Below, piece after piece: positions 8,395-17,130 of a stretch of DNA of 64,000 nucleotides. The stretch is taken from the NCBI GenBank assembly GCA_964580675.1, contig CAZOLI010000004.1, forward strand, positions 65,101-129,100, in the 5' to 3' direction. The notes under the pieces were generated by a model, which had not been told where the DNA came from, did not search any database, and saw only the letters and a list, made by a program, of their open reading frames with translations. This DNA is from CAZOLI01 sp964580675. GTDB lineage: Bacteria > Planctomycetota > MHYJ01 > CAYXQY01. Each line of letters opens with the position of its first letter. Position 1 is the first letter of the stretch. A program made the position numbers and the translations under genes.

Positions 8395-9783
8395 TTACTC
8401 CAGGATGTGTTTGTCGAAGTCGTCGTCCACGGAAACCGGGTAATCCCGGGTCCAGCAGGCCGTACAGAAGTCGTCTTCCTCGGCACCAATCGCTTCGTAG
8501 AGCCCCTCAACGCTGAGGTAGGCCAGGCTGTCCACGTTCGCGTGTTCGGCGATCTCGTCGATAGATTTCTGGTTTGCGATTAATTCTTCTTCGTTTGGGA
8601 AGTCAATGCCGTAGTAACACGGAGAGACCGTCGGCGGACAGGAAATACGAAGGTGCACTTCTTCCGCACCCGCTTCCCGCAGTAGGCCCACCCTCGACCT
8701 GGACGTGGTTCCCCGGATTATGGAGTCGTCGACCACCACCACTTTCTTTCCCCTGATCACTTCTTCCACCGCGTTCATCTTTACGCGAACGAATTCCTCA
8801 CGTTGATCCTGGGTTGGCTGGATAAAGGACCGACCGACGTAATGGTTCCGGATGAAACCATGCCGAAACGGGAGGCCGGATTCCTGGGCGAAACCCAGCG
8901 CCGCGGCATTTCCACTGTCGGGAATGGATATAACGCAGTCCGCCTCCACACCGCTTTCGCGGGCAAGGATGTTGCCGAGCTGCTCCCGAACGGTCTGTAC
9001 CGTACGACCAAATATTTTGCTGTCGGGTCGCGAAAAATAAACGTACTCGAAAAAACAGGGGGTGGCGCCATTTTCGGCGTGGTCCGGAATGGATTCAGTG
9101 GTGATCCCGTCTTCCTGGATCCGTACGATTTCACCCGGTGCCACGTCCCGTTCGTATTCCGCGCCGACCAGTTCAAACGCGCAGGTTTCCGAGGCAACCA
9201 CCCAGGCATCGTCCAACCTGCCGAGACAGAGGGGACGGAATCCCTGGGGATCCCGGATGGCCACAAGTTCATCCTCCCGGAGTATGACCATGGAATACGC
9301 ACCACGGAGGCGTGTGCAGCTGTCTCGATACGGCGTGTCGCTTTGGCTTATTTTCGGACTTGCCAGCTGGTGGACGATGATTTCACTGTCCATCGTCGTC
9401 TGAAAAATGGAGCCGTCTTCCTCAAATTCCTTCCGGAGCTGGGCGCTGTTTACGAGATTTCCGTTATGAGCAACCGCTATGGCCCCGTTCCGTGAGTCCA
9501 CCACAATTGGCTGGGCGTTCAGAAGATTGCTGGATCCGGTCGTGGAGTAACGAACGTGGCCAATGGCGGCGGGGTTGCTCAGGTCATCGAGGTGAGAGGG
9601 TTCAAACACGTCTCCCACAAGCCCCATGTCCTTGTGATAATCGATGCCGGAACCATCGGTTGTCGCAATACCCGCACTTTCCTCGCCCCTGTGCTGTAGT
9701 GCAAACAGCCCGTAATACGTTTTTTCGGCAGCGTCCGGGTGGTTGAATATGCCGAACACCCCGCAGTGTTCTACGGCTTCCAT
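8395..9783 (-). CDS. purF: Amidophosphoribosyltransferase, Fe-S type
   Basis: First committed step of purine synthesis: PRPP plus glutamine gives phosphoribosylamine. The start at 9783 is chosen because it leaves the usual short propeptide (MEAVEH) before the catalytic Cys7 in CGVFGI; the upstream extension lies inside the preceding gene. The glutaminase domain has LQHRGEESAGIAT and HVRYSTTG. The transferase domain has the PRPP motif VVVVDDSIIRGTTS. Four Cys are placed as in the Bacillus-type enzyme that carries a 4Fe-4S cluster (TPCFFEY, SPCYYG and a final CTAC), so an oxygen-sensitive cluster form is likely. Product of 462 residues; purM follows. Confidence 0.96.
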   Translation of the reverse strand: MEAVEHCGVFGIFNHPDAAEKTYYGLFALQHRGEESAGIATTDGSGIDYHKDMGLVGDVFEPSHLDDLSNPAAIGHVRYSTTGSSNLLNAQPIVVDSRNGAIAVAHNGNLVNSAQLRKEFEEDGSIFQTTMDSEIIVHQLASPKISQSDTPYRDSCTRLRGAYSMVILREDELVAIRDPQGFRPLCLGRLDDAWVVASETCAFELVGAEYERDVAPGEIVRIQEDGITTESIPDHAENGATPCFFEYVYFSRPDSKIFGRTVQTVREQLGNILARESGVEADCVISIPDSGNAAALGFAQESGLPFRHGFIRNHYVGRSFIQPTQDQREEFVRVKMNAVEEVIRGKKVVVVDDSIIRGTTSRSRVGLLREAGAEEVHLRISCPPTVSPCYYGIDFPNEEELIANQKSIDEIAEHANVDSLAYLSVEGLYEAIGAEEDDFCTACWTRDYPVSVDDDFDKHILE

Positions 9784-9799
9784 GGTGTTTGTTTTCGTG

Positions 9800-10162
9800 T
9801 TAGCTGATTTCCTTGTCCGATGAATTTTCTTCGTCCTTTTCCCTGGTCTCTTCGTCCTGTGTTCCGGAAGCAGAACCTCCCTCGGCTGGTTCCGCAAACG
9901 CCCCGATCGAACTCTCGTTTTGAGCCTCGGCCCAGAGCATCACGGAGTCCACAAACGAATATATCCAGATGGCCGACGTGCCAAGCACAAATGCCATCCG
10001 GATATGTTCAAACATCGGCGCCGGGAACCAGAACGGCGACATCAAGATTCCATTTGCAAAGAAGGCAAAAAGGAAGAAGAGCACGGTTCCCTTTATTGCA
10101 TCCCCCCGGTGTACCTGACCGACCCCCGGAACCAGAGCGAGTAATAACTGAAGGTGTTTCAT
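9800..10162 (-). CDS. Small membrane protein upstream of purF
   Basis: A 120-residue protein with an N-terminal hydrophobic segment (MKHLQLLLALVPGVGQVHRG), a second helix (GTVLFFLFAFFANGILM) and a third (MAFVLGTSAIWIYSFVDSVML), then an acidic, disordered tail. The PGxGQxxRGxxxKG beginning resembles small TM2/DUF5683-like membrane proteins. It ends 17 bases before purF and is probably in the same transcript. No function can be assigned. Confidence 0.7.
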   Translation of the reverse strand: MKHLQLLLALVPGVGQVHRGDAIKGTVLFFLFAFFANGILMSPFWFPAPMFEHIRMAFVLGTSAIWIYSFVDSVMLWAEAQNESSIGAFAEPAEGGSASGTQDEETREKDEENSSDKEIS

Positions 10163-10385
10163 TCCACGTATCGTTGGTATGTTCCCGGAGGCTTCCCTTT
10201 TTTCACTCTACTGTCCATTGTTCAGGGAGTAGACTTCACGAGTCGGGAGACCGGGGAAACAGAACAGGGTGTTATTTTCCGAAAAATGAATCGATAATCA
10301 AGCGGTTTCAATCCGGATGTCCACGGAATTTTGGACCGGTTTTGAAACCACAGTTATAGCTGAAAATCAGGGACGGGGCGCAGGC

Positions 10386-10730
10386 TCATCCATCAACGAG
10401 GATCCATCGCTTTGGCCCCCCCTCCTTCTTTTTCTGGATCAGAATGTGCCAGAGGTGCTCTTCTATTTGTTTCACCGAGACGATTTCCTGACCGTGGTTT
10501 TTCATGTTCCGGGGCAATCGCTCCGCCGCCTGTGGATCGTCAATTACCACCCTCAACACCCCGTCGTCATCGAGTTCTTCAAGAGCGAGTTTGGCCTGCA
10601 CAAAGGTATCAGGACATTTCTTGCCACGCAGGTTCAGGGTAGCATCCGCCTCCGTTTCCGTTTCGCCGTTCGGTGACGATTCAATGGCTTCGGCGCCGTT
10701 TTTTGACGAATCGTGAGGTTTGTCGGTCAT
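10386..10730 (-). CDS. TusA/SirA-like sulfur-carrier family protein
   Basis: A 114-residue cytosolic protein. After a 30-residue acidic, disordered N-terminus it shows the TusA fold signature LNLRGKKCPDTFVQAKLAL, in which Cys39 followed by Pro is the persulfide-carrying residue of the family, then an alternating beta/alpha pattern to about residue 100. TusA proteins relay sulfur for tRNA thiolation or other uses. It lies about 70 bases after an Rrf2 regulator gene with cysteines placed to hold an Fe-S cluster, which suggests shared control by sulfur or Fe-S status (inference). Confidence 0.8.
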   Translation of the reverse strand: MTDKPHDSSKNGAEAIESSPNGETETEADATLNLRGKKCPDTFVQAKLALEELDDDGVLRVVIDDPQAAERLPRNMKNHGQEIVSVKQIEEHLWHILIQKKKEGGPKRWILVDG

Positions 10731-10802
10731 CGAGCTATAAGGCCACGGGGTTCGTTCATTCGGGATTCGTGAAACACGTTTTTCTCTTCAACTGCGGAAG
10801 TC

Positions 10803-11309
10803 TTAATGCCCGGAAACATTCTCTCCGGATGAGGTCGGTAGGTCCCGGGCGACGGCCTCCTCCTCGTCCTCCTGTTCGTCCAGTGAATCGAATTGCTGTA
10901 CCAGATCCATGATTTCTCGAAACGACATGTCGTCGAGGACGGATATGATCCGGTATTTCACGACGTCCCAGATGGATTGTATTTCGCAGGTCGGTTCAAG
11001 TTCGCATCGTGTTTCGTCCGAAGTATGCATACATTTCAGATCGATCATCTGCCCTTCAATGGCTTCGATAACCTCCGCAACGGAGGTGTTCTCCGGGGAT
11101 TTTGCAAGTTTATATCCGCCTTTTGCTCCCCGTGTGCTGGTGACCAGACCCGCTTCCTTCAGGTCCTTCATGATGTGAACAAGAAACGTTTCGGAAATGC
11201 CCTGGTTTTCGGCGATCGTTGAAATGGACACCGGTTGGTCCCGCTTGTGGTTTTTGGCCAGTTCCAGGACGGCGATGCAGGCGTAGTCGGCTTTTGCGGA
11301 TAGTTTCAC
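10803..11309 (-). CDS. Rrf2-family regulator with three conserved cysteines
   Basis: A 168-residue DNA-binding protein. It begins with the Rrf2 signature MKLSAKADYACIAVLELA, then a winged helix-turn-helix (ISTIAENQGISETFLVHIM; STRGAKGGYKLAKSP), then the dimer helix. Cys93, Cys102 and Cys108 match the loop where IscR/NsrR/RsrR members bind a [2Fe-2S] or [4Fe-4S] cluster. The tail after residue 145 is acidic. It lies 51 bases after ffh and before the TusA-like gene. An Fe-S or redox sensing role is inferred from the cysteines; its targets are unknown. Confidence 0.9.
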   Translation of the reverse strand: MKLSAKADYACIAVLELAKNHKRDQPVSISTIAENQGISETFLVHIMKDLKEAGLVTSTRGAKGGYKLAKSPENTSVAEVIEAIEGQMIDLKCMHTSDETRCELEPTCEIQSIWDVVKYRIISVLDDMSFREIMDLVQQFDSLDEQEDEEEAVARDLPTSSGENVSGH

Positions 11310-11360
11310 GAATTTGAGACGGCCAAGAGGTTCATTGTTGTCCGGCGGCGAAACTCCGGA

Positions 11361-12707
11361 TTACGTGAACGGGATTTGGTCGCTGAACGGAATGTCGATG
11401 TCGGGCATGTCCCCCTCCTGGCCCGGTTTGATTTCATCCATCATCTTCTTCATCCGATCAAATTCTCTAATCAGGGAATTTACCTCCTGCAGATCCGTAC
11501 CGCTTCCCTCGGCGACCCGTTTCTTTCGGCTGTAGTTGAGGATGTCCGGATTCTTTCGTTCCTCGGGCGTCATGGATAAAATGATGGCCTCCACCCGGTG
11601 GAGTTCCTGTTCATCGAACTCGTCGATTTGATCCATCATGCCGCTCATGCCGGGCACCATTTTCAGAATGCTTTTGAGGGGACCCATTTTCCGGACCTGA
11701 TTCAGCTGATCGAGCATGTCCTGCAGGTTAAAGCTGTCGTTTAACAATTTCTCCTGCATTTTTTCGGCGTGTTCTTCGTCTATGGATTCCTGGGCCTTCT
11801 CAACCAGGGTGACCACGTCACCCATTCCCAGTATACGGGAAGCCATCCGGTCCGGGTGGAACGGCTCCAGTTGATCCAGTTTTTCGCCCACACCGACAAA
11901 TTTGACGGGCTTGCCGGTCACGGCCTTGATGCTCAGTGCTGCACCGCCCCGTGCGTCACCGTCAAGTTTCGTCAGGATGACGGCGTCCACGTCCAGACGG
12001 CTGTCGAACTCCTCCGCACTGTTGACCGCGTCCTGCCCCGTCATTGCGTCGGCCACGAGGTAGATGTCGTCCGGTTCCGTTCGCCGGGAAATTTCGTCCA
12101 GTTCGTCCATCATTTCGTCGTCAATATGAAGCCGTCCGGCGGTATCAAGCAACACGTAATCACACCCCTGTTCCCGGGCGGCCTCGATGGACTGTTCACA
12201 GACGACGGGAGGGGTCAGGCTCCGGTCCGAATAAACCGGCACGTCCAGTTCTTCACCCAGGGTGTGTACCTGGTCAATGGCCGCGGGACGCTCCATGTCG
12301 GCGGCCACCATCATCGGACTGTGACCGTCGTCGAGTAATTTTTTGGCGAGTTTTCCGCAGGTGGTTGTTTTCCCGGAGCCCTGCAGACCCGAGAGCATAA
12401 GGACGGTTGGTCGGTTCTGATTGATGGGAATTTCGTGATCAACCGGACCCATCAAATTCTCCAGTTCGTCCTGGACAATTTTCACGATCTGCTGTTCCGG
12501 CTTGACGGCCTCCAGCACCTCCTCCCCGACGGCTTTTTCTTTTACGTTGTTGATGAAGTCCTTCACAACCTGGTAGTTGACGTCCGCCTGGAGGAGGGCC
12601 CGGCGAACTTCTCGGAGACCTTCTTCGATGTTTTCTTCCGTCAGTTTCCCCTGACCCCGGAACTTCCGGAACACGTCCTGGAAACTTTCGGTTATGGACT
12701 CAAACAT
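11361..12707 (-). CDS. ffh: Signal recognition particle protein (SRP54)
   Basis: GTPase of the signal recognition particle, which binds 4.5S/6S-type SRP RNA and signal sequences and docks at FtsY. The 448 residues contain the N helical domain (MFESITESFQDVFRKFRGQG), the G domain with P-loop GLQGSGKTTTCGKLA, DTAGRL and TKLDGDARGG, and a C-terminal M domain with the Met-rich signal-binding helix and GSGT RNA-binding region. All family signatures are intact. The SRP RNA is not in this window. Confidence 0.97.
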   Translation of the reverse strand: MFESITESFQDVFRKFRGQGKLTEENIEEGLREVRRALLQADVNYQVVKDFINNVKEKAVGEEVLEAVKPEQQIVKIVQDELENLMGPVDHEIPINQNRPTVLMLSGLQGSGKTTTCGKLAKKLLDDGHSPMMVAADMERPAAIDQVHTLGEELDVPVYSDRSLTPPVVCEQSIEAAREQGCDYVLLDTAGRLHIDDEMMDELDEISRRTEPDDIYLVADAMTGQDAVNSAEEFDSRLDVDAVILTKLDGDARGGAALSIKAVTGKPVKFVGVGEKLDQLEPFHPDRMASRILGMGDVVTLVEKAQESIDEEHAEKMQEKLLNDSFNLQDMLDQLNQVRKMGPLKSILKMVPGMSGMMDQIDEFDEQELHRVEAIILSMTPEERKNPDILNYSRKKRVAEGSGTDLQEVNSLIREFDRMKKMMDEIKPGQEGDMPDIDIPFSDQIPFT

Positions 12708-12903
12708 GGTGTTTTTTCAGCCGTTAGCGGAAAAATTCGAAACAGGTTCAACTTATATACGCTATCGGAATCCGCCTATTCTATCAAGGAAGCGACCGTT
12801 CAGGAATGTATTCCCCTCTCCTTTTCGTTATGATAGACCGTACCTCTTCAAGGACTAATTTGCTTCAGACGCTTTCCCATTTTGTTCTTCCTGAACACGA
12901 AAT

Positions 12904-14349
12904 ATGAGAAAACAATCGCTCACATTATTGATTTCAACTGCTTTTCTTCTCTGGTTTATTCTTGGTTCCGAAATGGCCGCCTCCGGGCAGGAATCTCCTG
13001 AAGTGGGAATGGATGAAGGAAAAATGTTCCCGGATGTCGTGTTGCCGGATCTGGAGGGAAATTTGCAGAAACTGTCGGACCTGCGGGGGGAAAAGGTTCT
13101 TGTGTTTAACTTCGCCTCCTGGTGAGCGGGGTGCCGCCGTATCCTGCCCGAGTGGCAGAAAAAATTCAAAAAATACGATCAGCAGGGCGCGTTGAACGTC
13201 GTTGGCATCGTACAGGAACAGCATCCCGATCGAGCAAAACTGTACCGGCAGTGGAAGAAATTTGATTTTCCCATCTATGTTGACGCGTTAAATCAGCTGG
13301 GCCTGGATGTGGTCCCTGTTCCGATTGCCGTGGATGAGAATGGAATTATCCGAAGCATGAAGTTAAAGAGAGAGAACCTGTCTGATTTCGTCGAAAAAGA
13401 CTATCCCGACGTTGAAATGCCGTCCGATTATAACGTGGCGGCAAATCCGGAACCCGAAAAAAAGAAAAAAATTGCAAGAAAACAGCAGAAGGCGGAGGGC
13501 TGGATCGAGGCCGGTGATGCGTTTTTCATTAAGGACGACTATGACGGAGCCGTGAGAAGTTACCGGAACGCTCTGGAGAATAAGAAAAGCGGCAGGGCCC
13601 ATTTCCGGTTGGGCGTCGCTCTCCGCAGACGGTCCGAAGAAGGAGAACGAAGCAAATCAGATGCGCAGGAATCGGTCCGGCACTGGGGAAAGGCACTCGC
13701 ACAGGAACCAAATCAGTACATCTGGCGGAGGCGGCTGCAGCAATACGGTCCGCGTCCCGACAAACCCTATAATTTTTATTTCTGGATTGAAAAAGCACGA
13801 ACGGAAATAGAGAAACGGGGAGAGGAACCGGTGAAACTCTCCGTGGAACCGAGGGGTTCGGAAGTGGAACCGCCGTCGGAGAAGGACAGGGGAAAGGACG
13901 GGGACACCTCTATTCCGGATCCGGACCCGGAGGGCAAAATTCACCGGGACAAGGAGCAACTTGTACAACCGGAGGTCGTGGTGACGCCCTCCCCGGTGCA
14001 TCCGGGAGATCAGGTTCGCGTCCGGGTCACGTTCCGTCTGAATCCCGAGAAGAATCCTTACTGGAACAACGAGGCGAAACCATTGACCTTATCCGTGGAT
14101 CTTCCGGATAAATACCGTTTGCGGGAAGGGCGGTTTGTGTATCCCAATCAAAAAAAGGCGGAAACCAGGGGAAGTCGAATCCTTGAATTTGAGGTGACGG
14201 TCCCTGAAAACGCAAAAAAGAAAACCATGACGCTTTCCGCGTATGCCCTGTACAATGTCTGCAAGGATCGGGAGGGCGTGTGTCTCTTCCTCCGTCATGA
14301 TTTTTCCATAGATATTCCCGTGGATCCGGAAGCGCCCCGGATCAAATAA
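12904..14349 (+). CDS. Thioredoxin-fold selenoprotein (Sec at in-frame TGA) with TPR-like and DsbD-alpha-like domains
   Basis: One 482-codon frame with a single internal TGA at 13123-13125, read here as selenocysteine 74. Upstream of it: a signal peptide (about 1-28) and a redoxin/TlpA start (MFPDVVLPDLEGNLQKLSDL, VLVFNFASW). Directly after it: A-G-C-R-R-I-L-P-E-W, so the redox motif is W-Sec-A-G-Cys77, the position of W-C-x-x-C in thioredoxins. The fold continues in the same frame (NVVGIVQEQ, the cis-Pro-like VVPVPIAVDENG). Residues about 190-280 are TPR-like helices. The C-terminus (about 350-478), with a Cys pair in CKDREGVC, resembles the DsbD N-terminal domain. A stem with arms at 13132-13137 and 13152-13157 lies where a bacterial SECIS should be. 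Probably a periplasmic thiol-disulfide enzyme. Confidence 0.88.
13132..13157 (+). promoter_or_regulatory. Candidate bacterial SECIS hairpin
   Basis: Six bases after the TGA, TGCCGC (13132-13137) can pair with GTGGCA (13152-13157) with one G-U pair, around a 14-base loop with G as its second base. This sits in the window where SelB-binding hairpins occur, but it was folded by hand and alternatives exist (for example CGGG with CCCG), so it is only a candidate. Confidence 0.4.
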
Positions 14350-14416
14350 TTCCTCTCCAGATGGTGAGCCGGAGAGGGACGCTGCGGGCAATGAAGAACG
14401 GGCCGAAGGCTGTTTT

Positions 14417-15694
14417 TTACCGGTCTTTCAGGATCTTTAACAATTCCCGAATCCGTTTTTTGACTTCCGGGTTGTCCGAGTCGGCGTGTTTTTTGAGTTC
14501 CTTCTCGGCAAGACATCCCGCCTTCGAGAGCTTGTCCGTGGCCTGTTTGCGTTTCCTGTAGGATTTATCGCCCAGCTGCTGGATCAGGGGTTCGAAGTGG
14601 GACGAAAGATCTATTTGCTCCCGGAAAGCCACGGTGAGTTTTCGGGGTAGTTTCAGAGGTTCGTCGTAAACCAGGTTCGATAAATTCCGGATCAGTGACC
14701 GGTTGTTGCTGTAGGTCGTAATCAGTTTTTTCTTTTTGTTCTCTCCTGCGAGATCAAACAACGTCGACGCCGTTTCAAAGAAGGTGAGAAAACGTTCTTC
14801 GCTGGATTCCAGTTTCAGGGATTTGATCTTTTTCTCGACGTCGGTGCTTTGATCCTTGAAGAAGGCATCGATCATCTCCTTTATCCTGTTTTGTTTTTCG
14901 GGGGGGATGGTCATAAACACGGAGTGCATCCCATCCGGTGTTTCAAGAAACAGAACGCCGCAGGCGATTTTCCACGTTATTTCCCGTGATTGGGTGAGGG
15001 CATCAAGGTATTCACGGCCGGTTTTGTTCTCCGTTTCCATCGTAACCTTTTTCGACCGAATGTCCTGCTTGCCGATAAGTTTGGGGCCCACCACAAAACT
15101 GTTTAATTGAATTTTATCCATTATAGCTTTGACGTGGTCGAACAGGGACCTTGTGGGCTGCTCCAGTTTTATTTTTTGGTTTAGCTTCTTTTCAACGTTC
15201 TTCTTCATTTTCTCCGACGGTTCGTACCGGGTGTTTTGATCAACCCACAGCCCGGCTTTCATCTGGGATTTTGCGGAGCGGAGTGCAAATGTACGGTTCT
15301 CGTACGTTCCGTGGACCCCACTTATTTTCAACAGCAGAGACAGGAGGTTTGCGAGGTTCCCTTTATTGGCATCCGTGGACACGTTGGCCTTTAATCGGTT
15401 CTTTACCTGATCGTCCTCCCCTATCAATTTGAGTTCGAAGTTCTTCATCTGAAATATTAATTTTACGGAACTCCTGATTGAAATATCGTGAAGAGTTAGC
15501 GTTACCCTGGTTAATTCTCGGAGCTGCTTCATGTCTTTCTCCGCTTCCTGAGCCTCTACCTTGCCGGCCGGAGCGGACAACGTGATCACCACGACGACGA
15601 TAAACAGATCCCGAAGTTCGTACGCGATTCCGGACCTTATATTACGAGTGATTGACCGAGCGTTAAGGTTGTTTCTCATAATGGTTTTTCTCAT
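14417..15694 (-). CDS. Secreted STN-STN-HEAT protein, paralogue B
   Basis: A 425-residue exported protein. After a basic N-terminus and hydrophobic segment (LFIVVVVITLSAPAG) ending near VEAQ, two short beta-alpha-beta modules resemble the STN/secretin-N fold: one near residues 60-140 (VTLTLHDISIRSSVKLIFQM ... NLLSLLLKISG) and one near 165-260. A charged helical stretch follows, and the C-terminus is a HEAT motif (FEPLIQQLGDKSYRKRKQAT ... DNPEVKKRIRELLKIL). It shares order and many residues with the next gene upstream. The start could instead be the Met at 15679. Function unknown; STN modules usually sit in periplasmic secretin or TonB-linked proteins. Confidence 0.75.
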   Translation of the reverse strand: MRKTIMRNNLNARSITRNIRSGIAYELRDLFIVVVVITLSAPAGKVEAQEAEKDMKQLRELTRVTLTLHDISIRSSVKLIFQMKNFELKLIGEDDQVKNRLKANVSTDANKGNLANLLSLLLKISGVHGTYENRTFALRSAKSQMKAGLWVDQNTRYEPSEKMKKNVEKKLNQKIKLEQPTRSLFDHVKAIMDKIQLNSFVVGPKLIGKQDIRSKKVTMETENKTGREYLDALTQSREITWKIACGVLFLETPDGMHSVFMTIPPEKQNRIKEMIDAFFKDQSTDVEKKIKSLKLESSEERFLTFFETASTLFDLAGENKKKKLITTYSNNRSLIRNLSNLVYDEPLKLPRKLTVAFREQIDLSSHFEPLIQQLGDKSYRKRKQATDKLSKAGCLAEKELKKHADSDNPEVKKRIRELLKILKDR

Positions 15695-15726
15695 AGAATT
15701 GGTTTTACGACGGCGAACATCCCGTC

Positions 15727-16980
15727 TTATTTATTCAACAGATCACGAACCCGCTTCCGAATTTCCGGGTTGTCGGCCTCCCGGTATTTTTTGAGGTCTT
15801 CCTCCGCCAGACATCCCGCTTTTCGCAATTTTCTCGTGGCCTGTCTTCGTTTTTTGAGTGACTCTTTACCCAGTTGCTTGATCAGGGGTTCGAAGCGGGA
15901 TGAGAGATCAATTTTGTCCCGGAGGACCCCACAGAGGTTCCGGGGCAGTTTTAATGGTTGACCGTAAACCAGGCGCGAGACCTTCCGGTTACGGTCCCGG
16001 GACTTGCCGTATAGCTTGATCAGGTCGTTCTTTTTGTCATCGCTCGCGAGGTCAAACAGCTTCGACGTCGTTTCAAAGAACTTGCGAATCTCTTCTTCCC
16101 CGGAGGTCAGCTCCAGGGATTTGATCTTTTTCTCGGCGTCCATGTCCTGATTTTTGAAGTACGCATCAATTGTTTCCTTAATCTTTTTCTTTTTTTCGTC
16201 GGGGAGGGCCATGAAGATGGATTGCATCCTCTTCTTTGTTTCAATAAACGGAATGCTGTAGGCAATTTTCCACCCCACGTTCCTTGATTCGGTGAGAGTG
16301 TTAAGGTGTTCCCGGACCGTTCTCTTCTTTTTTGATATGGCCACCTTTTTCGTAAGAAGATTCTCCTTTTCGCGAATTTGAGGCCCCACAATTGGACTGC
16401 CGAAACCCGCTTTATCCATTATGGCGTTAATATGATCCAGAAACGGACGTTTGTTTTTTTTCATTGTGATTTCACTTTTTAGCTGCTGGTTGATGGCCTC
16501 CTTCCTGTCCTTTGAGAGTTCGTATCTTTTGCCTTCGTCCCCCCATAACCCTGTATTTATCTGTGAGTTTGGGATTTTTAGCGTTAGTGTGCTGTTACTA
16601 TACGAGCCTCGGAGCTCGGTCATTTTTAGAAGAAGGGACAACACGTTGCCGAGTGGCTCATCGCGAAAATTTACAGTCATATTCACGGACAATTTCTCCT
16701 GTGTTTTTTGTGGGTCCGATCCATAATCAAGCTTTAAATTATTCATGCGAAAAATTAATTGAATTATCTGGTTGGCGGAAAGCCCATCCACGGACAGGTT
16801 TACAAGGGGTTGGTCTCGAAGGTTTTCTATTCCTGCTTCTTCGTCCTGGGCCTCCGCAGCCCCGGCAGTGATCAGCGGAATGATGATTGCCATTACGAAA
16901 AACGCAGGAAGGAAACGGACAGGCATCAGGGTGGAGAGGAAGGAGTGTCTGGTCGAGCGAGAAGAGGAATGACGGTTCAT
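15727..16980 (-). CDS. Secreted STN-STN-HEAT protein, paralogue A
   Basis: Tandem paralogue of the gene that follows it by 32 bases; 417 residues from the ATG at 16980, which has GGGAG upstream. It carries a signal peptide (FLPAFFVMAIIIPLITAGAAEA), the same two STN-like modules (VNLSVDGLSANQIIQLIFRM; PFLDHINAIMDKAGF), a helical middle (FFETTSKLFDLAS aligns with FFETASTLFDLAG in the partner) and a C-terminal HEAT unit (FEPLIKQLGKESLKKRRQAT). The frame is open further upstream to 17040, but that stretch lacks a start with a ribosome site. Likely a recent duplication. Confidence 0.75.
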   Translation of the reverse strand: MNRHSSSRSTRHSFLSTLMPVRFLPAFFVMAIIIPLITAGAAEAQDEEAGIENLRDQPLVNLSVDGLSANQIIQLIFRMNNLKLDYGSDPQKTQEKLSVNMTVNFRDEPLGNVLSLLLKMTELRGSYSNSTLTLKIPNSQINTGLWGDEGKRYELSKDRKEAINQQLKSEITMKKNKRPFLDHINAIMDKAGFGSPIVGPQIREKENLLTKKVAISKKKRTVREHLNTLTESRNVGWKIAYSIPFIETKKRMQSIFMALPDEKKKKIKETIDAYFKNQDMDAEKKIKSLELTSGEEEIRKFFETTSKLFDLASDDKKNDLIKLYGKSRDRNRKVSRLVYGQPLKLPRNLCGVLRDKIDLSSRFEPLIKQLGKESLKKRRQATRKLRKAGCLAEEDLKKYREADNPEIRKRVRDLLNK

Positions 16981-17130
16981 GGTCGCGCTCCCGAGTAAAA
17001 ATTCCTTGAGTGACCCAGCGAACGTTCGGGAGGAACACAACCAGGCAGGCTTCTTTTATCTTACAGGGAGATCGGCATAAAAAAAAGAGTGAATGAATAA
17101 TAGCCGTTATCTGTTGTTGGATCCGGGCAT

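Noticed and set aside
9784..9897. N-terminal extension of purF upstream of 9783
   Set aside because: It would put 44 residues before the catalytic Cys, which must be exposed after removal of a short propeptide, and it overlaps the preceding gene.
13192..14349. Independent TTG-started gene downstream of the TGA
   Set aside because: It is in the same frame as the redoxin start, lacks a signal peptide and ribosome site, and begins in the middle of a conserved thioredoxin fold.
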